From Colias croceus (taxonomy: Eukaryota; Arthropoda; Insecta; Lepidoptera; Pieridae): a DNA stretch of 64,000 bases. The translations under genes and the position numbers were made by a program. Below the pieces are notes generated by a model. It was not told where the DNA came from. It made no database searches and saw nothing but the letters and a program-made list of their open reading frames with translations. Where the stretch lies: the NCBI RefSeq assembly GCF_905220415.1, contig NC_059551.1:4102001-4166000 (forward strand), written 5' to 3'. Each line of letters starts with the position of its first letter. Positions within the stretch are counted from its first letter, which is position 1. Shown one piece after another: positions 37,446 to 47,458 of this stretch.

Positions 37446-38229
37446 GCGTCATAAAGCTTGTGAACTACTCAAAATAGGAAGTAAAAAGCCAGAAATATAG
37501 CAGTGTGTAATTCAAAGATTAGATTATACAAAGAATAACTGAAAAGTAAAGATGGATGCCTCATATACGACATAACTAAGAAAAGAATTCCTATATCCCA
37601 AATTTGCAAAGTGTGAATGACGATAAAAATTACCTACTCCTCTAGCATTAATATGATACTGTTATGTTGATGTTATGACATGACATACCTACCTAAATTT
37701 TAACTGGACATATCCAATTTACTTAAACCTACAATGAGTTCGAGCAACGAATGAATAAATAATTAAACCACTAAACAAGCACTAACAATGAACGAGTATG
37801 ACATTATTTTGGAGACAAAGATGAATTAGCGAAACGTCATAAGCCTGTCAAGTCGTCGCTACTAGCACATTGTATGGTAATTAGCCAAGTACAAGAATGT
37901 CACCATCCCACTGCTGTAGCGAAATAAATTAACAAGTTCAAAGGCCTTGTTGTGGAAGTGACGATTTCATTGTCACGGTGAAAGCTGGCAAATTATAAGA
38001 CACAAAACATCATTATAAATCCAATAATAAAAACGGATGAAACATGGAAGATGTTAAGAAACATCTATCAATTCTACTACTACAAATTACAATCAAATAA
38101 TTTTTATTTGTCACGAAATATTTTGACTAAAACGTAATAACCAATGATGTTATGCATTCAATTGGACCCAGTGAAGCAAATAAATCAGAGGAAATTAAAA
38201 GACATAAGTCAAAAGCAAGTCTTTTTTCA

Positions 38230-38237
38230 TTCCCACG
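38230..38237 (-). promoter_or_regulatory. candidate Su(H) site in drm intron
   Basis: TTCCCACG on the plus strand, i.e. CGTGGGAA on the gene strand: a perfect high-affinity-type Su(H)/CSL motif about 1.3 kb into the intron. Motif evidence only. Confidence 0.3.
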
Positions 38238-38473
38238 AGTTGCAAATCTTATCAGAACCAATGTACTCATAAAATGCATTCGATACTTGCATTTTCCCAT
38301 GTTCGTCTGAGGACCTCGCCTAATAAATTAATACCTTGATTTAAAGCTTAGTAATCGACATTGTATGTAGATAATAAATTTAAACGATTACATTTATGGC
38401 ATAGATAAGAATTATACAATTAAAACCTTATTTAATTGCCCTTTTAGATATCCTTGACGATTCAAATCTTCAC

Positions 38474-38536
38474 CTTTACCAATAATTAAAAATTATTGCC
38501 TTTATTTCAAATTGCAATAATTTTTAATTGGTAAAG
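38474..38536. other. intronic hairpin, precursor-like
   Basis: Left arm 38474-38499 (CTTTACCAATAATT..TTATTGC) pairs with right arm 38514-38536 (GCAATAA..AATTGGTAAAG) across a 14-nt loop, with only a 3-nt bulge, giving about 23 pairs. Length and shape recall a short-hairpin or miRNA precursor inside the drm intron. The arms are AT-rich, and I recognise no known miRNA in them. A foldback repeat is the alternative. Confidence 0.5.
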
Positions 38537-39578
38537 TCGTTAAATTTAACAAATTAGTCATATCTGCATCTGAGTGTTGTTTCATTAATTACTAACAACA
38601 AATCATTATGGTAGCAATTAACTAATGAACTCGAATTATTTAATAAAATTAACATGCAATTTATCAAACTATACTGGAAGCGATACTATAATTCATTCTT
38701 GAAACGGCAGCGAATATCCCCGCTACTAACACTTTTAAGACGAAAAGATATCAGACCAAAGTATTTCAGAACTCTTTAAAACCCACTGAACCTGCGGTTA
38801 TTGTAACAGTAGTAGCTAACATTCAGAACGTCACAGCTGATTGCGCTCCTGATAAAGTAAGCCCTAATACGCCTCGATGCGCCTAGCCACGGCCTTGTCT
38901 CCTGTGACAGAGAAACCGCTAAGAATGTAGGTCGCTTGTCAAATTAACGTAACAATCCCATTACAAAATATAATTATAGAATGTAACATTTGGTTCGGTT
39001 GTTTGAGCAAAATTGATTGGAAGTATGAATTATTGGAAGTATGATTTAATGGTAAGAATGAACGGACTGTGTATAGTTTTGTAAAGCATGATTGATTTGA
39101 TGAATCAAAGGAATGTTTTCGAGACTCAAAAGGATATAAACAAGTAAATTTCGATTAGTCTACGGAAGGGGTATAATGCATATTATTCACATTTAAATTT
39201 GTAAGAAGTTTTGAAATCATTCATCATTTTAATTGTACACCTGGATTCAGACATAGGATCGAAGTTTGACAATAGAAATTATTAGGTTATTGTTATGTAA
39301 TCACTATAATCACTAATGTCAGGTACTTAATCATTATAATAATTAAAGTATATAAATAACCAATCAAGCACGTATTTGTTTAGCTTTTTCCTATAAAAAA
39401 TCTCGAATTATTACCATCTAACTACAAGCTTTAGTAAATTCGTCCTAGCCATCACTGTGATACCAATAAACTAACAAATTAAATTTCATATTCAGTCTTT
39501 AAAATCTATCTAAAACTTTATAACAATTTACAATTAATGTTAAAATAGTAACTATTCAAAATTTTTAATTTCACTTAC

Positions 39579-39796
39579 CTGTGCTGACGTAAATTGTCCT
39601 GCCTTTTGAAACTCTTCCCACAGACCTCACAGCTGAAAGACAGCTCGGGGCTCTTGTGGGTCCTCTCGTGTATCATAAGGTTATAGGACTTAGTGAACCG
39701 ACGTTGGCAATACTTGCAGACGAACTCGCATTTTGGGCGCAGTTTACGCCTGAAATCTCTTGTGTGATCTTCGTCGATTTGCATCACGGCGAACAT
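39579..39796 (-). CDS. drm: drumstick, first coding exon; C2H2 zinc-finger regulator
   Basis: Drumstick is a small odd-skipped-family protein. In Drosophila it works in the nucleus by binding Lines and so relieving its block on Bowl, patterning gut and leg joints. The exon starts MFAVMQIDEDHTRDFRRKLR and encodes 72 residues plus two bases of Arg-73. Finger 1 is C27-X2-C30-X12-H43-X3-H47 with the family linker HERTHKSPE; finger 2 has C56-X2-C59-X12-H72 and is finished by exon 2. The spliced product is 80 residues, close to the fly protein's length and nearly identical in the fingers. The ATG is chosen because MFAVM is the conserved N-terminus and CAAA precedes it, a good insect Kozak context. 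The exon ends CAG|GTAAGT. The paralogues sob, odd and bowl are much longer, so confusion is unlikely. Confidence 0.97.
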
Positions 39797-40298
39797 TTTG
39801 TCTGGGCTATGGTGCTTGTGACGGGCGGGGCTTGGGCGCCTGTTGACAATGATAACTTATCAGTTGACAGCTCTATACGATTCTTAACTCTATGCACTTA
39901 GATTAAAGCAGAAAATGTTGTGGCGCGCGCACTGATAATTTTAATGCCTATTTGTTTTAACGTTATGCTCGTATAATCAAGTAATTTCGTGCTCAGTACT
40001 AATATTTTTATACCACCCACAACAAACTCAATTAAAAATATGACGACTGTAATTTCTTGATAAACAATAAACAAAATAAAATAAAATTTTCTTTAAACAA
40101 TAACAAAATTTTAAAACAATATAAATAGACCTATCAACACAAAACATGCACACCAAACCAACAATTCGTAATACGCACCTTAAAAGCGTCAAAAGAACAA
40201 GCTACACTTTCACAAACATGAACAGTAACATAGATCGCTAATGAGTTATTGCAACTGGATGTGACACGTGCGACGGTAAGCGGGTGCGTTTGGCAACT
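39797..40298 (-). other. drm: putative drm 5' UTR
   Basis: If transcription starts at the Inr near 40298 the leader is about 500 nt with no convincing intron. It mixes an AT-rich part (40020-40135) with GC-richer ends and contains upstream ATGs. An alternative Inr (TCAGTG on the minus strand, 39930-39935) would give a leader of about 135 nt. Confidence 0.35.
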
Positions 40299-40300
40299 GA
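40265..40300 (-). promoter_or_regulatory. drm: candidate TATA-less Inr + DPE core promoter of drm
   Basis: On the minus strand TCAGTT (complement of 40295-40300; +1 at 40298) is followed at +28 to +34 by GCACGTG (complement of 40265-40271), matching the DPE consensus RGWCGTG at 6 of 7 positions with the exact spacing a DPE requires. No TATA box is seen at -30. Inr/DPE promoters are usual for insect developmental genes. Not proven without 5' ends. Confidence 0.4.
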
Positions 40301-43300
40301 GCGAGGGTGCGGAAACTACTGATAACATTACGCGGAAGACGCATCGCCCCCACCACGTGCGAGTGAATGAGCAGGCTACAGGTAGCGGGACGGTAGGCTC
40401 ATACAGAAAATGCACTGCAATACTAGTTGTTCCGCGTTTCAGTGTACGTTCGAACGATTTGTGGGGCATGCGTTTGTGTAGGTATAGATCACACGTAGTT
40501 TTCATGTATATGCAATAAGGTTGTGCAATGTGCATCACGAATGACGCGAATCATTAAGTCCAACGATGTACTATAAAATTAAATGTTACAGTAAAATAAA
40601 GAAATAATGGAAATAAAGCAGAACGGTATCAAATTGAAGTCTGAAAAACAAACCCGCTTCATACGTCACTCATTTTTGGGACATTTTATACGTCTTTCGT
40701 CGTTAAAGAGCAAATTGTGCGGGTTTTACTTAATTACAGAGACATAAGGAACGTTTACTATCGGTCACGGTGGGAAAGCCGCCGCCCGCTCGCGGCGCTA
40801 CCGTGCGTGCGTTTCACTCACGACGCACTTTTGGCACTGGCGCTTACAACCGCAAAATTACCGACTTCTGTTGTTATTGCTCCGTTCATTGCACTTTCTA
40901 GTTTGTGTAGTTCTTGTAATATTTATATGAGACGTTAAAAACTATCAGAAATCACCATCTTTTATATTTAGGAATCGCTAACTCAGAAGACAACACTATA
41001 ACCATAGTTTGTATGTTTGTATGTCACGTTTTCTGTAGGGATTTAGTGTTGTCTGTTGTAACACTAAATTGCAAATCATTAAACTGCCGACATTATTAAA
41101 TAAAACAATTTTCACACACTATTAAAATCTTAACTAAGGATTCAAAGGTGCGAACAGTTATTTCACGCTTCAACACCGACTTGTAATTATGTCTTGTATT
41201 TATAAATAAATGAGTAATAAATACTGCTTTGAAATATACTAGGTACCTGGTACCTGGTACATGTTAAAGGCATTCTTGGCTAATATGTATTATAATATTA
41301 GATGGTATAGAGGTCAAATAACTATAAAGTAAAAGAAATAAACAGATTCTATTATAACGATATAGAATAATGCGTGATGTGATTGGAACCAAATTTGAAA
41401 ATTAGGTATACTTGTAGAACTTTAACCTACAATATATTTTAACTTTGAATAAATATGAAATATGCACGGATATATCCAGAAACACTATATCAATGTATTC
41501 CAGACAAGACGCTAGACGCGAATGTCATTAAACCTTTAATAACCAAAAAACGAACTCACGACGTCAAAATCGCGGCATGTGATGGCAACGAAGAATCGGC
41601 AATCTAACAAATCTAAAGCATTTCGACATAACTGGCTACCATTTACGGAAGATGTCCCCTGTATACTTTTAGATAATTATCTTGTAGTCACGAAGTACAC
41701 GATTTAGTAGCTATATCATCTCTTATGGTATGAGAGATGGCTAGAGATTTATCTAGAAATTTCTTTTGATCTAACAGCTGAGAAATATTAGCGAAATCGT
41801 TGGAGTAGAACGGCTTCTAAGGTCAATTTATGTAAAATTGTATAATACACGAGAATAAAATAAATAAATAATTCCTTTATTTAACAAGACAAGATTATTA
41901 CAATATGGTGTATTTCACAATATTAATTAATTTTAATAATTTGATATTAATATAAATATGAGAATACACGTATTATATTAACCAATTGGAAATCGGAGCT
42001 CATGTTTTGTTTTCAAAATAATTTTGAATTTTCATAATCCTAGTAGTAAGTAGTAACTTGTATCTACTACTAGATTTTACTTAGGTACATACCTACTTTA
42101 TTATAGGTTTTTATTTTATATATTATCAGTGCAAAGATTCTATCATCTATATTTTATTTTACCTTAAAATGTTACATTCAATTTACCTCCTCAGAACTAT
42201 GGCCCCTAATAACATTAAACACATTAATTAAAACATAAGCGGATACACGAATGAATCATGCACCGATATTTTGGAGCGGCATTCTTCAAAATTGATACAT
42301 GATTCAGCGAATGAACTATTGACCTGCGTTCATAGAACAACGTTCGGAAATTTTTTATTTATTTATTTATTTATTTAATAAAAATATCACTTGCTGCGCT
42401 GTGACAAATAGTGGAAATTCATTGTTACATTCTATGAAATTTTATTGTTTTTACGAATATGTAGTATGTACTAATGAGAACTCTAATATTGACAAGTGAA
42501 ATAAATTTTAAAGTTATATTATCTTATTTGAAAAAAAATAATTTCCTCAATATTTATTAAACAGTGTTAGCTAATTGAAAATATGGCTTCAAAATTGGCT
42601 TGATTTGTTATTCTTATAATTATTTTACCGCGCGACTTTTGAGGCAAGGGTACCTACATACCTAAGTGCATATTACGCCTTTTAACTTTAAAATCTTGAA
42701 TTCAATCTCCGGCTAAGAATGATAAAGAGCCCCTGATAACATCAAAAATATACAAATACCGGATCGTTTGGTCCCCAGATGCATCTAGCATTCTGCACTT
42801 CCTCAGAATTTATTAAGCTCCTAATACATTAGTAATAACTCAACCAGTAACATATTATAATAAGGATAACCAAATACCTAACACTTTACTAAAGATATCG
42901 CTAAATTATGCGTCAGCAGGTGAGAAGCTGTGGTTTTCGTTTGTTTTAAAAGGTCTGAGTCAACTGTTAATTAATATTAAGTGAAAGGTACATCGCTACA
43001 AGATTCGTATTACATAAACTGTATATCAGTAGGTTAGTTTGTGTTAGTTATGGCATAACGCAATAGTAGGTATTTAGCAAAATTATCTTGGAGTTTGTAA
43101 ACTAGCTTCGATTTGAACGCTATTTTGATGAACATCGCTGTGGAAAACATTGGTAAGAAACTATCAACTTATACCTAGACACTGAAATTGATTTCGGAAT
43201 TTCATAAAATTTAAAAGAAAAAGACTAAAATGAAGAACGGGATCAGTTAGATTTTTTATTAATGAAAAAAATACACATAGGTACGGGGAGCTATTATTGG

Positions 43301-46237
43301 AAAGCGTGATTAGCTAATCGCCGATTAAAAGAATATTGTAGATATAATATTATATGATAATACGTTTTTTTTTCTAGTGAGAATAATAATACCTGTCTAT
43401 ATTCTTGTAGTATATTAAGTTTGCATTGAAAAAAACTATGTTTATGTAGGTATATCTACCTATCAGTTGCAGTGTTTAAAAATACGAGCACTCATAGTTT
43501 AAGATAAATGACGTAGGTAGGTACTAGGTACCTAGGTATCGTAAGATGTCAGAAAAAACAGATAATAAAACGCATTACAGAGAAGGTTATGTAACTCACG
43601 CTTACTACATTCCTCTGCCTAGTTCTTGTAGTTTCTTTGAAAGATTTTTTGTAATAATAATTGTGTTTCTTAATATGTTCGAACGACAATAATGAAAAAA
43701 TTGATTTAAATTAGATTTAACTAGTCATGATTTCCCCATAACTAAATTACTAACAAATCATTACTACCTATTTTTAATAATAATTTTCATGCAATACAAA
43801 ATACCGCAGTGTGAATAAGGCCTATTCTATTTTATAACTTTACGATGTGTTCGCAAATCATAAAGGCTACAATATATTTAACAAAAACTGCCACTAACCA
43901 GTTAATCACGAAACATTCCACAAATTAATAAAAGTACATTTAAAACGAAATTATTTTTCCATTGTGAGCAACATAGTTGATGCTGTTAAGCATTACAATG
44001 CTTATTTTAAGTGCATTGCGTGGTTTTTGTTTTGCTTCGCGCTGGCAATGTACATTAATATTAGCAGTAGTATCGAATAAAATATGTACTGTGTGTCTGT
44101 ATAAGATATTTCCTAAGAATGTATTTTGATGAATGTGCAGGTAATTAAAAATGAATTTTGTATAGGTACATTTTTTTGCATAATGTATTTTCCGTAACAT
44201 TTATTTTATTCCTCAATATTATTGCCATATCTAAATAAAATACCTACCTTAAAAAAATATAAAAGTTTATAGGTAATATTGCCTTGGCCCTTGGCCGTAA
44301 TAGGTATATCTACAAGATTTAAACTACTCAAGTAGATAAATCTCAAAACATTTGAAGCTAAAAGAGAAAATCAGATGTTGAAAGAGATGAAAGGGAATTC
44401 ATCAAGTTATTGTGTCTATAGACGTGCCTAATGTGAACACACACAATAATAGATCTATTATTGTGTGTGTATTGTTCGCTCGCTGAGTCAGCGTGACTTG
44501 GGATTATGGTTCTTGGAATTTGGTATGAAAGTTGAAATTCGCTTGATGATTCTGCAAGTTGGATTTTAGCGCGCTTGTAACAGGATACGTGAATTAAGTT
44601 TGAGGCATATTTGAATTACGCGTTAATGTGTTAAATCACAATTTAAGAAATGATTTTAGTTATATTGCAACGAAATCTTTAAAACTGTTTAAAATTATCA
44701 AGACGAAAAATGAATGGAGCTGCGTTTGGGACAAACAAAATATAATACTTTTGTATCGGCGAATGAAAAATTCGTGCAGTAACTAGCATTTCCATTGTCC
44801 ACTGTACAAAAAGTTGGAAAACATACGGTCTATGTCATCTGTGTAACGTAACATGACCTAAAACTTAAACTCTCATAGTTAGGAAGGTTATAAAAATCTA
44901 CTGTGGGAAGAATATTATAATATTATGTGCTGATGAAGATCCTATAACAATTTATATTCATGAATACCTCACGATAATATTAATTAAAACCTACGTGTTT
45001 TCATGCCAGCCTATTAAAACTAGTATTACAATACAAAAATATTTATATGCAGTGTAATAAAATTTACATAGGTAGGCTAGATGAGACGTTAAAATTCACA
45101 AATACTTTTCAACTACGTACAAGTTACAACCCGATGCAAAAACGAATGCACTTTGCACAACATATTAATAGTCTTCATGAAAAAGTGAAGGATACTTACT
45201 CCTTTGCTAATAAACGCAAAATAACAAGCTATAATGCCGGCTCAGAACGATTAAAGCCTCGACAGTAAATTAGCCATCTTTTAACTCATTCTGCGCCATA
45301 AATATCATTACGAATAAATGTATAAGAATAAAAATATCTCGTGCTATGCGCGTGCCCTTGTATTTCAACACAATTTTATGTTTATCATTCTATTTGACAT
45401 TTTTACGAACAATGACTCGTGTTCTCCCTCGCGCAGATAGGGATCGCCCTGGTGGTGAAAGGGATGGAATACAATTGTTAACTTGTCCTTAAAATTTTGA
45501 ATAGAATGCCGAGTATGAGCTGAATCACGTTGTAATAATTATACTTTTTATATTATAAAAGATTTTAATGCATTTATAATTTACGCGGTATGTTTTATTT
45601 TTTATGAATTCAGAATTGACGGTATATCTCCGTAGCTTTTGTTTATTGATTTCATATTAGGTATATCAAGTGATAGATTGAACAACGAATCTATAATTTT
45701 ATTAAAGCTACCTATAACCTAACTAAATAACGCAGTTGTAGTAAAATTGACGGAAAAAATAAACTTGTGAATCAGATTGATTTTATGAAAAATATAAACT
45801 GTATTAATTAAATGTAGGTGTTTTATTAAGCTTTCTATAAACGATACATAAAAATCGATCAAGTAGATTATAACTTATCCTTATTTTAGCAAAAGATAAT
45901 GAGTACATTATAACTTAATTTAAATTCAAGCTGCACTAAGCCGAGACCAAATTATAATATACAAATGAGCGAGTGAGCAAAATAACGAACAGTTTATGTA
46001 CCGCGCGTTCTCACAGGAACGGTATGCGCAGGCGACGGACAGCGCGAGGAATGGAGTCGACTTTGAGCTTTAAAAATAATTATGATTGAAACTTTAAATT
46101 AAATGTGATATTTGGTTATAAATTTATAATTATAAGGAATAGCAAATATCAACAACATTAAATTTTATAACATTGTTATTAATTTATTATAATATTATCA
46201 AGATCTCATTTTCTAATAATCTTTTTTTGAGTAACGC
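40301..46237. other. noncoding stretch upstream of drm
   Basis: GC-richer up to about 40900, then AT-rich. No gene recognised; the open frames at 40249-40538 and 40717-40938 overlap on both strands and lack motifs. An (ATTT)n run lies at about 42354-42378, and nested GGTACCT repeats near 41240-41262. The perfect palindrome at 44437-44470 is listed separately. Confidence 0.45.
44437..44470. repeat. perfect 34-bp palindrome
   Basis: Left half ACACACACAATAATAGA (44437-44453) is exactly complementary to the right half (44454-44470), centred on AGATCT with no spacer. It ends in (AC)n/(GT)n. Could extrude as a cruciform; often unstable in cloning. Function unknown. Confidence 0.97.
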
Positions 46238-46245
46238 CTTAACAC

Positions 46246-47450
46246 CAGAGGCGGCTCGCCCTAAGGAGCGCTGGTGCAGTGAACTCCCATAAATAATTAT
46301 AATAAAATCATACTCCTTAATTTCATTATTAATATTAATTATTACTATTTAAAATCAATCGTAATCGTAAAAAACTACTGGCAATACCAATGAATATATC
46401 CATCATTCCATCATTCCATACACCTGTAGGTATAATACTGTATTATAAAACGCGCGTAGCGGAGCGCTCACGATTGCGCTCCAATCAAAAAATATTCAGT
46501 ACATTTTCTAATACGAAATCCAATAGGAGTGAAAGAGATAGTTTTGTCAGAGTCCTGCGCGTGAAACAGAAGATTTTCTATGAAAAAATAGCAAAATTCG
46601 GAGCGCCGCTCCCGCAAACGTTGCCGGTTCGTTTTTACCGCGCGCCCGTACACAAGACAGCGATTGTGCGACGTTGCCACTCAAATTTAGACAAACACTC
46701 TAGTCAACTTGCACGCGCGCGAATGTACCTATAATCGGGAATTTTCGAATTAAAATCATAAGATACGTGTTGACTGTTGAAATAGCCTGTAGTTATCAGT
46801 ATTACTTGTGTGTGTTAAAATGGACAATTATAATGTGGCGTTCATTAAAAAGTGTGTTAAAACGTTACAAATTCGGATTGAATTGAAAGCTAAGGGACCG
46901 CCACGGCCTGAACTTGACCTTACGCAAAAATGTACGACAAAAACGAAAACATATACGCGTGTGTTTAAATCCGAACAATAGATATGTGAAAACACCGTGG
47001 TTGTGTGGTTGTGATGAACATGAAAGCAACAAAATATTTTGTTTTCCGTGTCTTTTATTTGAAGCGAGTGCTTGGACTCAAACGGGCGTTGACGACTTAG
47101 CTCATCTTTCAATCAAGATGAAAAAACATTCTCAATCTCGGTAGGTACCATTTGTTGAATGAACTGCAATTGGCGTCTATCGAACGACAAGACATTCGTA
47201 AAGCATTATTTAGATTCCGCGTACCGAAAGTCAATACGCGAGTTCAATGACCGTGTCGATGAAAACAGACATATTTTACGAAGGTTAATAGATTGTGTCA
47301 AGTTATAGATATTTTTGCACACCAAAAAGAAAGACGTATGCATTTCCTTTATAAGTAATTTTTTAATTAAATTGTACTGCTTTACATCATGTATTTTCAG
47401 TGTTTTATTTCAAGTGAACACCCATAAAATTTTGTCACGAGCCGCCTCTG
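46246..47450 (+). mobile_element. hAT DNA transposon, internally deleted, with 8-bp target duplication
   Basis: A 1205-bp element with perfect 13-bp terminal inverted repeats CAGAGGCGGCTCG (46246-46258) and CGAGCCGCCTCTG (47438-47450). It is flanked by a perfect 8-bp duplication CTTAACAC (46238-46245 and 47451-47458). Both features are diagnostic of the hAT superfamily. It still carries the N-terminal part of a ZMYM1-like/TTF-finger hAT transposase (46820-47308), but the RNase-H-like catalytic core and the C-terminal dimerisation domain are gone. It could only move if supplied with transposase in trans. Confidence 0.95.
46820..47308 (+). pseudogene. hAT transposase N-terminal fragment (TTF-type zinc finger), frameshifted
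   Basis: A transposase remnant inside the hAT element. The ATG at 46820 opens MDNYNVAFIKKC and reads through KGPPRPELDLTQ and TYTRVFKSEQ to a stop. A one-base shift near 46965 continues in another frame with YVKTPWLCGC and FCFPCLLFEASAWTQTGV, then DLAHLSIKMKKHSQSR, which is the zf-TTF domain with its paired cysteines. After a stop at 47142-47144 further pieces follow in other frames, the last from 47210 reading LDSAYRKSIREFNDRVDENR and ILRRLIDCVK to TAG at 47306-47308. Order and content match the start of ZMYM1/TTF-type hAT proteins. The DDE catalytic region is missing, so this is a dead, internally deleted copy. Confidence 0.9.
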
Positions 47451-47458
47451 CTTAACAC

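Larger units (their letters stand above)
34061..39578 (-). other. drm: drm intron, ~5.5 kb
   Basis: Bounded by a consensus donor GTAAGT (complement of 39573-39578) and acceptor ..TTGTTGTAG (complement of 34061-34069). It interrupts the Arg-73 codon after its second base. It is large for a gene with only 243 coding bases and holds GC-richer, less repetitive stretches at about 34840-35400 and 36840-37440, plus Su(H)-type motifs at 35380-35387, 37403-37410 and 38230-38237. No transposon was recognised inside, unlike the flanks. That is consistent with, but does not prove, regulatory content. Confidence 0.85.

Noticed and set aside
39656..39901. 81-codon plus-strand open frame over the drm first exon
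   Set aside because: Antisense shadow of the zinc-finger exon; no motif of its own.
39930..39935. TCAGTG as the main drm initiator
   Set aside because: No TATA box or DPE at the right spacing; kept only as an alternative to the Inr at 40298.
40134..40538. 134-codon minus-strand open frame upstream of drm
   Set aside because: Overlapped by a plus-strand frame of similar length, Cys/Val/Thr-rich without a domain, and lies where the promoter/5' leader is expected.
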